A stretch of DNA of 64,000 nucleotides from Kaistia adipata DSM 17808. GTDB taxonomy: Bacteria > Pseudomonadota > Alphaproteobacteria > Rhizobiales > Kaistiaceae. Both the position numbers and the translations under genes were made by a program. The stretch lies in assembly GCF_000423225.1 (NCBI RefSeq), contig NZ_AUHO01000006.1, positions 62,001 through 126,000 of the forward strand. Reading direction: 5' to 3'. The notes below the pieces were generated by a model that was not told the DNA's origin, made no database searches, and saw nothing but the letters and a program-made list of their open reading frames with translations. Positions within the stretch are counted from its first letter, which is position 1. Every line of letters begins with the position of its first letter. Positions 27,785 to 36,722 of this stretch are shown here, in pieces.

Positions 27785-30145
27785 ATGAATTCCATCAAGA
27801 CTTTCACGCGGGGTGCCGCTCGTGCCGCGGTCATGACTGTGGCCGTGCCGGCGATTGCCGCGCAGATGTCCGTCATTGGGGCGACGTCGGCCCATGCCGA
27901 GGTCGTGCGTAACATCGTCGTGCAGGGCAATACCCGCGTCGATCCCGAGACCGTCCGCAACTATCTGTCGATCGAGCCCGGCCGCAACTTCGGCCCCGCC
28001 GAGATCAACGAATCGGTCAAGGCGCTCTACGCGACGGGCCTGTTCTCGGACGTGAAGATCTCGCGCCAGGGCAATTCGCTGGTCGTCAGCGTCAAGGAAA
28101 ACAACGTCGTCGGCAATGTCCGTTTCGAGGGCAACAAGAAGCTCAAGAAGGACATGCTGCAGCCGCTGCTGGAGACCAAGTCTCGCGGCGTGCTGACCCA
28201 GGAGAAGCTGGACGGCGACGTCGAGCGGATCAAGGAAGCCTATCGCCGCAACGGCCGTTCCGAGGCGGGTGTTTCGGTCGTCACGACGCCGCGCGAGAGT
28301 GGCCGCATCGACGTCACCTTCAAGGTCGACGAAGGCACGCGCACCGGCATCGCCAGCATCAACTTCGTCGGCAACAAGCACTTCTCCAGCGGTCGCCTGC
28401 GCGACGTCATGACGACGAAGCGCACGAACATCACCAGCTGGCTGTCCAAGCGCGACATGTTCGACGAGGCGCGCTTCGAGGCTGACCAGGAGCTGATCCG
28501 CCGCCTCTACATGCGCAACGGCTTCGCCGATTTCCGCATCGTCTCGGCCGAGGCCAATTTCGACGAGGCGAAGAATCGCTACAACCTCGTCATCACCGTG
28601 GACGAGGGTCCGCGCTACCGCTTCGGCACGGTCAATGTCGACTCGTCGATCCCCGAGGTCGATGCCGCCAACCTGCGCGGCCTGGTCCGTACCCGCGAGG
28701 GCCGCGTGTTCAACGCGACCGCGATCGAGCGCACCACCGAGGACCTCAGCACGGCCGTCGCGCGCAAGGGCTATTCCTTCGCGCAGGTGCGTCCGCGTGG
28801 CGACCGCAATTACGAGAATCACACGATCGACGTTACCTACCTGGTCGACGAAGGTCCGCGTCTCTATGTCGAGCGCATCAACGTGCGCGGCAACACCCGC
28901 ACGCGTGACTACGTCATCCGACGCGAGTTTGACCTGTCCGAGGGCGATGCGTTCAACCGCGTCATCGTCGACAAGGCCGAGCGCCGCCTGCGCAATCTCG
29001 GCTACTTCAAGACGGTCTCGGTGACGACCCAGCCGGGCAGCGCGCCCGACAAGGTCGTGATCGACGTCAATGTCGAGGACCAGTCGACCGGCTCGTTCCA
29101 GATCGGCGGCGGCTACACCACCGACCAGGGCGGCGGCTTCATCGCCCAGGTGTCGATGACCGAGAAGAACTTCCTCGGCCGTGGCCAGTACCTGAAGATC
29201 GCGGTCGGCGGCGGCGTGGATGATCGCACGGCGAACGTCTCGTTCACCGAGCCGTATTTCCTCGGCCGGCGCATGTCGCTCGGTTTCGACGCCTTCTACA
29301 ACCAGGCGAAGGAATCCGACTTCCGCGCCTACAACATGGATACCTATGGCGGCACCATTCGCCTCGGCCTGCCCATCACCGACGACTTCAACGTCCAGCT
29401 GAACTACAAGCTGGTGCAGCGTGACGTGAAGTCGTATGGCGACCAGTACATCACCGGTAGTCCGAACGATCTGACGCTGCTGGAGGAGCTTTATCCGCTC
29501 GGCACGTGGGTCAACTCGTCGGTCGGCTATCAGCTGACCTACTCGACGATCGACAACCTCAACGATCCCCGCGATGGCGTGTTCTTCCGCTTCGCCCAGG
29601 ACTTCGCGGGTGTCGGCGGCGACGGCCAGTTCATGCGCTCGATCGTCGATGCGCGCTACTACAAGGAACTGTGGCCGGATTCGAACATCGTCGGCTTCGT
29701 CAAGGGCGGTGCCGGCAATGTCACCGGTCTCGGCAAGGATGTCGCGGTTCTCGACAACTTCTTCCGTGGTGGCGAAACGATCCGCGGCTTCGAGTCCTAC
29801 GGCTACGGCGGTCGCGTTGTCGGCAATAAGGACGACTACGCCATCGGCGGCAAGAATTACTGGAACGTCACGGCGGAGGCGCAGTTCCCGCTGCCGCTGT
29901 TCCCGGAAGAGTTCGGCCTGCGTGGCGCGGTCTTCGCCGATGCCGGTTCGCTCTGGGGCAACGACGTGGACAACGTCACGGGCTACACTATCGACGACAG
30001 CTCGATGGTCCGCTCGTCGGTCGGTGCGTCGATCATCTGGAACTCGCCGTTCGGTCTGCTCCGTGCCGATTTCGCCGAGGCGCTCACCAAGGCGGATTGG
30101 GACAAGACGCAGGTGTTCCGCTTCAGCGCTGGCACGCAGTTCTGA
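27785..30145 (+). CDS. bamA: Outer membrane protein assembly factor BamA
   Basis: This is the central subunit of the BAM complex that folds beta-barrel proteins into the outer membrane. The 786-residue precursor has a long signal peptide ending ATSAHA/EVV (near residue 39), five POTRA domains (about 40-440, starting VVRNIVVQGNTRVDPETVR) and a C-terminal Omp85 barrel with GGGYTTDQGG..., the VRGF-box equivalent TIRGFESYG, and a terminal Phe (FSAGTQF). ATG 27785 was chosen because the signal peptide follows directly. The 174-bp leader repeats TTGCGAAT near 27667 and 27720, of unknown meaning. Confidence 0.96.
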   Translation: MNSIKTFTRGAARAAVMTVAVPAIAAQMSVIGATSAHAEVVRNIVVQGNTRVDPETVRNYLSIEPGRNFGPAEINESVKALYATGLFSDVKISRQGNSLVVSVKENNVVGNVRFEGNKKLKKDMLQPLLETKSRGVLTQEKLDGDVERIKEAYRRNGRSEAGVSVVTTPRESGRIDVTFKVDEGTRTGIASINFVGNKHFSSGRLRDVMTTKRTNITSWLSKRDMFDEARFEADQELIRRLYMRNGFADFRIVSAEANFDEAKNRYNLVITVDEGPRYRFGTVNVDSSIPEVDAANLRGLVRTREGRVFNATAIERTTEDLSTAVARKGYSFAQVRPRGDRNYENHTIDVTYLVDEGPRLYVERINVRGNTRTRDYVIRREFDLSEGDAFNRVIVDKAERRLRNLGYFKTVSVTTQPGSAPDKVVIDVNVEDQSTGSFQIGGGYTTDQGGGFIAQVSMTEKNFLGRGQYLKIAVGGGVDDRTANVSFTEPYFLGRRMSLGFDAFYNQAKESDFRAYNMDTYGGTIRLGLPITDDFNVQLNYKLVQRDVKSYGDQYITGSPNDLTLLEELYPLGTWVNSSVGYQLTYSTIDNLNDPRDGVFFRFAQDFAGVGGDGQFMRSIVDARYYKELWPDSNIVGFVKGGAGNVTGLGKDVAVLDNFFRGGETIRGFESYGYGGRVVGNKDDYAIGGKNYWNVTAEAQFPLPLFPEEFGLRGAVFADAGSLWGNDVDNVTGYTIDDSSMVRSSVGASIIWNSPFGLLRADFAEALTKADWDKTQVFRFSAGTQF

Positions 30146-30165
30146 TAGCCTCTATAGAGAGTTGC

Positions 30166-30195
30166 AAGGCCGCCGGGTGAGCCGGCGGCCTTTTC
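30166..30195 (+). terminator. Intrinsic terminator between bamA and lpxD
   Basis: An 11-bp perfect GC-rich stem (30166-30176 with 30182-30192) is followed by TTTTCTGTTT. It lies 20 bp after bamA and 20 bp before lpxD, so some lpx transcription must come from read-through or an internal promoter. Confidence 0.75.
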
Positions 30196-30214
30196 TGTTT
30201 GTGGACCTCACGGC

Positions 30215-31279
30215 ATGGCTGATCCCGTCTTCTTCGCGCCGTCCGGGCCGATCTCGCTCGACGACATCGTCGCCCTGACCGGGGCGCGGATCGCCAACGG
30301 CATCGAAGGCTCCCGGATCGTCACCGGCGTCGCGCCGCTCGACCAGGCCCGCTCCTCGGATCTGACCTTCATCGACAATCCGCGCTATCTGCCGTTGCTC
30401 GCCGATACGCAGGCGGCGGCGTGTTTCTGCTCGCCCAAGCAGGTCGCGTCGGTTCCTGCCGGCGTCGCCGCGCTGGAGACGGCGAAGCCCTACGAGGCCT
30501 ATGTCGCCGTTCAGGTGAAGCTCTATCCGACCTCGCTCCGACCGGCGCTCGTGCATGGCTCCGGGATCGCCGCGGGCGCGCATGTCCATGCGAGCGCGCG
30601 GCTCGAGGCCGGTGTCACCGTCGAACCGGGTGCCGTCATCGGCGCTGGCGCCGAGATCGGCAGCGGCACCGTGATCGGCCCGACGGCCGTTATCGGCGCG
30701 AACGTCCGGATCGGTCGCGATTGTTCGATCTCCGCTGGAGCAACCGTCGCCAACGCCTTGATCGGAAACAGGGTTATCCTGCACCCCGGCGTCCGCGTCG
30801 GCCAGGATGGCTTTGGCTACCTGATGAGCGGCAAGGGGCATTCCAAGGTGCCGCAGATCGGCCGCGTCGTCATTCAGGATGATGTCGAGATCGGCGCCAA
30901 CACGACGATCGACCGCGGCGCCAACCGCGACACGGTGATCGGCGAGGGCACCAAGATCGATAACCAGGTGCAGGTCGGCCACAACGTCGTCATTGGCCGG
31001 CATTGCGTCATCGTCTCGATGGTCGCGCTCGCTGGCAGCGCGACGCTCGGCGATTTCGTCGTCCTCGGCGGCCAGGTCGGCGTCAACGGCCACGTCACCA
31101 TCGGCTCCGGCGCCCAGGTCGCGGCGACGTCGAGCGTCAAGGACGATCTCGCGCCCGGCGGCCGCTATGGCGGCGCGCCGGCCCGCAACATCAAGGAATG
31201 GTTCCGCGAGGAGGTCGCGCTGAGGCGGCTGGCCCAGCGCGAGGCCAAGACAGGACACAAGGATACTCAGGGGGATTGA
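30215..31279 (+). CDS. lpxD: UDP-3-O-(3-hydroxyacyl)glucosamine N-acyltransferase
   Basis: This is the third step of lipid A synthesis, adding the N-linked hydroxyacyl chain. The 354-residue protein has an N-terminal uridine-binding domain ([20 protein letters not shown]) followed by a left-handed parallel beta-helix of hexapeptide repeats (about residues 110-310). The catalytic His region is [11 protein letters not shown] (near 250). The start follows the bamA terminator closely, and the ribosome site before ATG 30215 is weak. Confidence 0.96.
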   Translation: MADPVFFAPSGPISLDDIVALTGARIANGIEGSRIVTGVAPLDQARSSDLTFIDNPRYLPLLADTQAAACFCSPKQVASVPAGVAALETAKPYEAYVAVQVKLYPTSLRPALVHGSGIAAGAHVHASARLEAGVTVEPGAVIGAGAEIGSGTVIGPTAVIGANVRIGRDCSISAGATVANALIGNRVILHPGVRVGQDGFGYLMSGKGHSKVPQIGRVVIQDDVEIGANTTIDRGANRDTVIGEGTKIDNQVQVGHNVVIGRHCVIVSMVALAGSATLGDFVVLGGQVGVNGHVTIGSGAQVAATSSVKDDLAPGGRYGGAPARNIKEWFREEVALRRLAQREAKTGHKDTQGD

Positions 31280-31283
31280 GCCC

Positions 31284-31751
31284 ATGACCGTCACCGAAGA
31301 AACGAATGAGCTTGGCTCGGCCGACATCCAGAAGATCCTCGAGCTTCTGCCGCACCGCTATCCGTTCCTGATGGTCGACCGCATCGTCGATATCGATCGG
31401 GACGAGAGCGCGAAGGGACTGAAGAACGTCTCCTTCAATGAGCCGCATTTTCAGGGTCATTTCCCCGGCCACCCGGTGATGCCGGGCGTGCTGATCCTCG
31501 AGGGCATGGCGCAGACGGCCGGTGCGATCTGCATTCGCAACGCCGCCAAGGATGGCGCGCCGCGCGTCGTCTACCTGATGACGATCGACGGCGCCAAGTT
31601 CCGCAAGCCGGTGGTGCCGGGCGACGTGCTCGAATATCACGTGCGCAAGTCCCGCTCGCGCGGCGTCGTCTGGAAGTTCCAGTGCGAGGGCATCGTCGCG
31701 GGGGTCAAGGTCGCAGAGGCTGAGATCAGCGCCATGCTGATCGATCAGTGA
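31284..31751 (+). CDS. fabZ: 3-hydroxyacyl-ACP dehydratase FabZ
   Basis: It dehydrates 3-hydroxyacyl-ACP in fatty acid elongation and competes with LpxA/LpxD for the same hydroxyacyl chains. The 155-residue hot-dog-fold protein has [13 protein letters not shown], the catalytic His in [10 protein letters not shown] and the catalytic Glu in [12 protein letters not shown]. It starts 4 bp after lpxD with a G-rich ribosome site, and lpxA follows after 10 bp. Confidence 0.97.
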   Translation: MTVTEETNELGSADIQKILELLPHRYPFLMVDRIVDIDRDESAKGLKNVSFNEPHFQGHFPGHPVMPGVLILEGMAQTAGAICIRNAAKDGAPRVVYLMTIDGAKFRKPVVPGDVLEYHVRKSRSRGVVWKFQCEGIVAGVKVAEAEISAMLIDQ

Positions 31752-31761
31752 ACGGAGCTTC

Positions 31762-32580
31762 ATGAGCAACATCCATCCCACAGCCGTCATCGAGGACGGC
31801 GCCCGCCTGGGCGCCGACGTCCGTGTCGGCGCCTTTTCGCTGATCGGCCGCGATGTGGTTCTCGGCGACGGCGTGGTGGTTCACAACCACGTCTCGATCG
31901 CTGCCCAGACGACGATCGGCGCGGGCACGACGATCCATCCCTTCGCCTCGATCGGTGGCAACCCGCAGTCCGTCCACTACAAGGGCGAGCCGGGTTTGGT
32001 GACGATCGGCGAGAACTGCGTCATCCGCGAGAACGTGACGATCAGCATCGGCTCGGTCGGCGATCGGCGCGAGACCAAGATCGGCGATCGCTGCTTCCTG
32101 ATGACGGGCGTGCACATCGCGCATGACTGCCTGCTTGGCAATGACGTCATCATGGCGAATTGCGCGACGCTGGGCGGCCACGTCCAGATCGGCAACAACG
32201 TGTTCCTGGGCGGCCTCTGCGCGCTGCACCAGTTCGTGCGCGTCGGCGACCAGGCGATCATCGGTGGTCTCTGCCCGATCTGGCACGACGTCATCCCGTT
32301 CGGCGCGGTGCGCGAGGGCGCGGAAGGTCTCGGCGGCCTCAACATCATCGGCCTGAAGCGTCGCGGCTTCGACCGGCCGCAGATCCAGCGCCTGCGCGCC
32401 GCCTATCGCGACCTGTTCTTCGGTCCCGGCCAGCTGGCCGAGCGCATTGAGACGGTTGCGGAACGCTACAAGGACGATGCCAACGTCATGCATGTGGTGG
32501 ATTTCATCCACCAGCGCGGCAAGCGCCGCCTGACGGTGCCGCGCAGCGCGGCGACCGAGCATCACGACGCGGACGCGTGA
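31762..32580 (+). CDS. lpxA: UDP-N-acetylglucosamine acyltransferase
   Basis: This is the first step of lipid A synthesis, adding a 3-hydroxyacyl chain to UDP-GlcNAc. The 272-residue protein has an N-terminal left-handed beta-helix starting at HPTAVIEDGARLG and the catalytic His in TGVHIAHDCLLG (near residue 121). A C-terminal helical domain follows (RRGFDRPQIQRLRAAYRDLF). ATG 31762 has GGAG upstream. It lies in the lpxD-fabZ-lpxA-lpxI-lpxB operon. Confidence 0.97.
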   Translation: MSNIHPTAVIEDGARLGADVRVGAFSLIGRDVVLGDGVVVHNHVSIAAQTTIGAGTTIHPFASIGGNPQSVHYKGEPGLVTIGENCVIRENVTISIGSVGDRRETKIGDRCFLMTGVHIAHDCLLGNDVIMANCATLGGHVQIGNNVFLGGLCALHQFVRVGDQAIIGGLCPIWHDVIPFGAVREGAEGLGGLNIIGLKRRGFDRPQIQRLRAAYRDLFFGPGQLAERIETVAERYKDDANVMHVVDFIHQRGKRRLTVPRSAATEHHDADA

Positions 32581-32590
32581 GAACGCGGCC

Positions 32591-33463
32591 GTGACGGAAG
32601 CGGCGGTCCCTTCGCCGAGCGCGCCGGATCCCGGGACGCTCGGCATCATCTGCGGCGGCGGGGCCTTTCCGCTCGTCGTCGCCGAGGCTGCCCTGAAGGC
32701 CGGCCGCAAGGTCTTCCTGCTTCCGATCTATGGTTTCGCGGAAGCCGCCGCTGTCGAGCGCTATCCGCATGAGTGGATCCATATCGGCGCCTTCGGCAAG
32801 CTTTCCGCCGTGCTCCGTCGCAACAATTGCCGTCAGGTGGTGTTCGTCGGCACCGTGCTCCGTCCCAGCATCGCAAAGCTTCGGGTCGACTGGGGTTCGC
32901 TCAAGCTGCTTCCGCGGGTGCTCGGCATGTTCCGGGGCGGCGACGATCATCTCCTGACCTCGGTCGGCCGAATCTTCGAGGAACATGGCTTCGAGTTGGT
33001 CGGCGCGCATGAGATCGCGCCCGATATCCTGGTCCCACGCGGTACGCTCGGCGCGCACCAGCCGAGTGCGAAGGATCTGGACGATGCGCATTTCGGGCTT
33101 GAGGTCATCCGTGCCCTTGGCAAATACGACATCGGCCAGGGCGTCGTTGTCGGTGGGCGGCATGTGCTCGCCGTCGAGGCGGCCGAGGGGACGGACCTGA
33201 TGCTGGAACGGTGTCGCGTGTTGCGCGCCAACGGCCGCATCAAGCTCCGGGACAAGGCGGGCCTTCTCGTCAAGGCGCCGAAACCGGGCCAGAACCGCCG
33301 TCTCGACCTGCCGTCGATCGGCCCGCGCACCATCGAACTCGCCGCCGAGGCCGGTCTGGCCGGCGTCGCGGTCGAGGCGGGCGGCGTCATCGCCGCCAAT
33401 ATCGAGGACATCGTGCGCATCGCCGACGAGAAGGGCCTGTTCGTGATCGGGCTCGATCGATGA
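32591..33463 (+). CDS. lpxI: UDP-2,3-diacylglucosamine pyrophosphatase LpxI
   Basis: It hydrolyses UDP-2,3-diacylglucosamine to lipid X. LpxI replaces the unrelated LpxH in alphaproteobacteria. The 290-residue protein has the N-terminal LGIICGGGAFPL, the RNNCRQVVFVGTVLRP segment, DDHLLTSVGRIFEEHGF and the C-terminal active-site region AVEAAEGTD followed by GLAGVAVEAGGV (former DUF1009). GTG 32591 lies 10 bp after lpxA, and the stop overlaps the lpxB start. Confidence 0.95.
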   Translation: MTEAAVPSPSAPDPGTLGIICGGGAFPLVVAEAALKAGRKVFLLPIYGFAEAAAVERYPHEWIHIGAFGKLSAVLRRNNCRQVVFVGTVLRPSIAKLRVDWGSLKLLPRVLGMFRGGDDHLLTSVGRIFEEHGFELVGAHEIAPDILVPRGTLGAHQPSAKDLDDAHFGLEVIRALGKYDIGQGVVVGGRHVLAVEAAEGTDLMLERCRVLRANGRIKLRDKAGLLVKAPKPGQNRRLDLPSIGPRTIELAAEAGLAGVAVEAGGVIAANIEDIVRIADEKGLFVIGLDR

Positions 33464-34635
33464 ATCTGCCGGCCGCGCGTCCGCTCGACGTATTCGTCAT
33501 TGCCGGCGAGGAGTCCGGCGACATTCTCGGCGCAGGGCTGATGCGGGCGCTGGATGGTCGCTGGAACGGTCCGTTGGCGTTTCGCGGCGTCGGCGGCCAT
33601 CGCATGATCGGGGAGGGGCTCAGGAGCCTCTATCCGATGGACGACCTGACCGCGATGGGGTTCGCGGCCGTCATCGCAAAGCTGCCGACGATCCTGAAGC
33701 GGATGAAGCAGACGGTCGAGGCGATCGTCGCCAATCCGCCGGATGTCCTGGTCCTCGTCGATGCGCAGGACTTCAACCGCCGCGTCGCCGGCCGCGTTCG
33801 CAAGCGTCTGCCGCATCTGCCGATCGTGAAATATGTCGCGCCGACGGTCTGGGCCTGGCGACCGGGCAGGGCGCGCAAGATGTATGGCACGATCGACCAC
33901 GTGCTGGCGCTGCTGCCCTTCGAACCCGAGGTGATGCGTCGCCTCGGCGGCCCGGCAACGACCTATGTCGGCCATCCGCTCTTGAGCGAGATTCCGGAGC
34001 TGCAGCCGACCGCCGACGATCTCGCCGTCCGCAACGGCGCGCGGCCGACCATTCTCGTCCTGCCCGGCAGCCGGCGCATGGAGCTCTCGCGCTTGTCCGC
34101 CTCGTTCGGCGCGGCGCTCGGGCTGCTCAAGGCCCGCGGACAGGAATTCGACCTGGTGCTCCCGACCCTGCCGCGCCTCGAGACCATGGTGCGGGAGGCG
34201 ACGCGCGGCTGGCCAGTCCAGCCCGCGATCGTCACCGGAGAGGAAGCCAAGCTCGCCGCCTTCCGCCGGGCGCGGGTGGCGTTCGCCGCTTCCGGCACGG
34301 TGACGCTGGAGCTCGCGCTCGCCGGCGTGCCGCTCGTCGCCGGTTACCGGGTCTCCGATTGGGAGGCGCAGCTTGCCAAACGCTTCATCGTCGGCCGCTT
34401 CGCGACACTTCCGAACATCATTCTCGACGGGCCCTTCGTGCCGGAGCTGATCCAGCACGACTGCACGCCGGACAAGCTCGTCGACGCACTGGCGCCGCTG
34501 ATCGCCGACGGTCCGGCGAGGCAGGCGCAGCTCGAGGGTTTCGCGCGGCTCGACGCGCTGATGAGCACCGGCGGCGTGCCGCCCTCCGAACGCGCCGCGG
34601 CGGCTGTGCTCGCCGTGCTGGCTGCGCGCGGATAG
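33460..34635 (+). CDS. lpxB: Lipid A disaccharide synthase
   Basis: This is a family GT19 glycosyltransferase joining UDP-2,3-diacylglucosamine and lipid X. The 391-residue protein has IAGEESGDILGAGLM, RGVGGHRM, VLVDAQDFNRR, YVAPTVWAWRPGRA, LPGSRRMELSR and the acceptor region ASGTVTLELALAGVPLVAGYR. ATG 33460 overlaps the lpxI stop (ATGA). It is the last gene of the lpx operon and a repeat-rich gap follows. Confidence 0.97.
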   Translation: MNLPAARPLDVFVIAGEESGDILGAGLMRALDGRWNGPLAFRGVGGHRMIGEGLRSLYPMDDLTAMGFAAVIAKLPTILKRMKQTVEAIVANPPDVLVLVDAQDFNRRVAGRVRKRLPHLPIVKYVAPTVWAWRPGRARKMYGTIDHVLALLPFEPEVMRRLGGPATTYVGHPLLSEIPELQPTADDLAVRNGARPTILVLPGSRRMELSRLSASFGAALGLLKARGQEFDLVLPTLPRLETMVREATRGWPVQPAIVTGEEAKLAAFRRARVAFAASGTVTLELALAGVPLVAGYRVSDWEAQLAKRFIVGRFATLPNIILDGPFVPELIQHDCTPDKLVDALAPLIADGPARQAQLEGFARLDALMSTGGVPPSERAAAAVLAVLAARG

Positions 34636-34781
34636 GGCCGACGGCTGAGCGGCCTTTCACTCGACTCTTATCTCGACGGACTCCCATCTCGCCACTCTCT
34701 CAGGAAGTGGTAAGGCGGCGCGCGAGCGGCTCAGGGAGCCGCGTCTTCCATTCTTCGACCCGCAGGTCTCGTTGCCCGTCA

Positions 34782-34997
34782 TCCTGAGTGTCTGGCCCGA
34801 AATGCAGGGGACACTCTACTTTCACCTCTCCCTGAGGGAGAGGTCGACGGCCGAAGGCCGGCGGGTGAGGGTTTACGGCCTCACCGGATGGTTTCCTAAA
34901 CCCTCACCCGGAGCTTCGCTCCGACCTCTCCCTCAGGGAGAGGTGAAGGGAAGGCGGCGTGGCGGGCCTTGTCCGATTACGGGCCAGACACTGAGGA
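34782..34997. repeat. Outer inverted repeat interrupted by another element
   Basis: A 17-bp arm at 34782-34798 (TCCTGAGTGTCTGGCCC) is matched with one mismatch by its reverse complement at 34981-34997. The 182 bp between them contain a complete different palindromic element, which looks as if it had inserted into this hairpin. Confidence 0.7.
34821..34947. repeat. Inner 127-bp dispersed palindrome with self-complementary ends
   Basis: The two 26-bp ends (34821-34846 and 34922-34947) are perfect inverted repeats, and each end is itself a near-palindrome built on CCTCTCCCT/AGGGAGAGG. A second perfect 14-bp inverted pair lies inside (34862-34875 with 34897-34910). The form resembles dispersed non-coding repeats common in rhizobial genomes. 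Confidence 0.8.
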
Positions 34998-35110
34998 GGC
35001 CCGCAGGGCCGTCTCGAAGGACGCACGGAGCGTGGGCAGGGTTGATCGTGGCTGGCATGTCGTTCCCGCGTCCTTCGAGACGGCTTGCTTTGCAAGCCTC
35101 CTCAGGATGT
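34991..35110. repeat. Third inverted repeat with 10-bp and 17-bp arms
   Basis: CTGAGGAGGC (34991-35000) pairs with 35096-35105, and a 17-bp arm at 35008-35024 pairs perfectly with 35068-35084. The CTTCGAGACGGC...CTCCTCAGGATG pattern is a frequent rhizobial intergenic repeat. It overlaps the right arm of the outer element. Confidence 0.75.
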
Positions 35111-35169
35111 TGGGGCGGAGTCTGGCAAGGGTAGCAGAGCGGCCTGTCTTGAGCCCGTACCCCCATACA

Positions 35170-35195
35170 AAAAAGGGCGCCCGAGGGCGCCCTTT
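35170..35195 (-). terminator. Intrinsic terminator of gltA
   Basis: AAAAGGGCGCCC pairs with GGGCGCCCTTTT (35170-35181 with 35184-35195). On the minus strand it follows the gltA stop by 21 bp and continues into a T-run, so it is a classic terminator for gltA. Confidence 0.88.
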
Positions 35196-35216
35196 TCAAT
35201 TTCTGGGATCGAAGGC

Positions 35217-36509
35217 TCAGTGGCGCTTCGAGACCGGGATGTAGTCGCGTTCCGTCGCGCCGGTGTAGAGCTGGCGCGGGCGGCCGATGCGCTGGCTCGG
35301 ATCCTCGACCATTTCCTTCCACTGGGCGATCCAGCCGACGGTACGGGCGACCGCGAACAGCACGGTGAACATGGTCGTCGGGAAGCCGAGCGCCTTCAGC
35401 GTGATGCCGGAGTAGAAGTCGATGTTCGGATAGAGCTTCTTCGAGACGAAATACTCGTCATGCAGCGCGATGCGTTCCAGCTCCAGCGCCACCTCGAGGA
35501 TCGGGTCGTCGGTGATGCCGAGCTCGCCGAGCACCTCATGACAGGTCTTCTGCATGATCTTGGCGCGCGGGTCGTAGTTCTTGTAGACGCGGTGGCCAAA
35601 GCCCATCAGGCGGAACGGATCGTTCTTGTCCTTGGCGCGGGCGATGTATTCCGGGATGCGCTCGACGGAGCCGATCTCCTGCAGCATGTTGAGCGCCGCC
35701 TCGTTGGCGCCGCCATGCGCCGGGCCCCAGAGGCAGGCGATGCCGGCCGCGATGCAGGCGAACGGATTGGCGCCCGACGAACCCGCCAGGCGGACCGTCG
35801 AGGTAGAGGCGTTCTGCTCGTGGTCGGCGTGTAGGATGAAGATGCGGTCCATCGCGCGGGCGAGGATCGGGTTCACCTTGTACTCTTCCGCCGGCACGGC
35901 GAAGCACATGCGCAGGAAGTTCGAGGCGTAGTCGAGCGAGTTCAGCGGATACACGAAGGGCTGGCCGACATGGTACTTGTAGGCCATCGCCGCGATCGTC
36001 GGCATCTTGGCGATCAGGCGGAGCGACGCCACCATGCGCTGATGCGGGTCCGAGATGTCGGTCGAGTCGTGGTAGAAGGCCGAGAGCGCGCCGACCACGC
36101 CGACCATGACGGACATCGGATGCGCGTCGCGGCGGAAGCCGGTGAAGAAGCGCGACATCTGCTCGTGCACCATCGTGTGGTAGGTCACGCGCTGATCGAA
36201 ATCGGCCTTCTGGGCGGCGGTCGGAAGCTCGCCGTAGAGCAGGAGATAGCAGGTCTCGAGGAAGTCGCCGTTCTCGGCGAGCTGCTCGATGGGATAGCCG
36301 CGATAGAGCAGGACGCCCTTGTCGCCGTCGATGAAGGTGATCTTGCTGTCGCAGGCGCCGGTGGACGTGAAGCCGGGGTCATAGGTGAAGCGACCGGTCT
36401 TGGCGTAAAGCGAGCCGATATCGATGACGTCCGGGCCGACGGTACCGTGCTTGATGCCGAAGTCCCAGCTCTCGTCACCGATCGTGAGTGTCGCCTTGGT
36501 TTCGCTCAT
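35217..36509 (-). CDS. gltA: Citrate synthase
   Basis: It condenses acetyl-CoA and oxaloacetate at the entry to the TCA cycle. The 430-residue protein is the type II (hexameric, NADH-sensitive) length. It has [26 protein letters not shown], the catalytic His region [12 protein letters not shown], the second His in [15 protein letters not shown] and the catalytic Asp in NIDFYSG. The start has AAGGGGGTAGG upstream. It lies 213 bp after gltX on the same strand. The leader contains AT-rich stretches but no promoter was singled out. Confidence 0.97.
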   Translation of the reverse strand: MSETKATLTIGDESWDFGIKHGTVGPDVIDIGSLYAKTGRFTYDPGFTSTGACDSKITFIDGDKGVLLYRGYPIEQLAENGDFLETCYLLLYGELPTAAQKADFDQRVTYHTMVHEQMSRFFTGFRRDAHPMSVMVGVVGALSAFYHDSTDISDPHQRMVASLRLIAKMPTIAAMAYKYHVGQPFVYPLNSLDYASNFLRMCFAVPAEEYKVNPILARAMDRIFILHADHEQNASTSTVRLAGSSGANPFACIAAGIACLWGPAHGGANEAALNMLQEIGSVERIPEYIARAKDKNDPFRLMGFGHRVYKNYDPRAKIMQKTCHEVLGELGITDDPILEVALELERIALHDEYFVSKKLYPNIDFYSGITLKALGFPTTMFTVLFAVARTVGWIAQWKEMVEDPSQRIGRPRQLYTGATERDYIPVSKRH

Positions 36510-36680
36510 GAAACCTACCCCCTTGCAGAATTGTTGGATCGGGCGGGTGTTGGCGCGTCGGTCGCCAATGCGGCGAGGGGCGCGCTGCCGGAGAAATTAA
36601 CGGCCCTTTGGGTATCCGATTTATTGCATCGCGGCAAGCGTTCTGAAACCCAGCTATTATAAGGTTTCGATAGTATGCGG

Positions 36681-36718
36681 AGGGCGCGGCGGAGGCCCGA
36701 AAGCGCCCGCCGCGCCCT
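36681..36718 (-). terminator. Terminator hairpin after gltX
   Basis: A perfect 12-bp GC-rich stem (36681-36692 with 36707-36718) lies directly after the gltX stop on the minus strand. It is strong, but no T-run follows, so it may be factor-assisted. Confidence 0.5.
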
Positions 36719-36722
36719 CGTT

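Larger units (their letters stand above)
34636..35216. other. 581-bp repeat-filled gap between lpxB and gltA
   Basis: No gene is seen. Bases 34636-34780 hold nothing recognisable. From 34782 to about 35110 there are three interlocking palindromic elements (listed separately), and the gltA terminator is at 35170-35195. Confidence 0.7.

Noticed and set aside
34636-35216. CRISPR-like repeats between lpxB and gltA
   Set aside because: The repeats are inverted, few and without regular spacers; they are palindromic intergenic elements.
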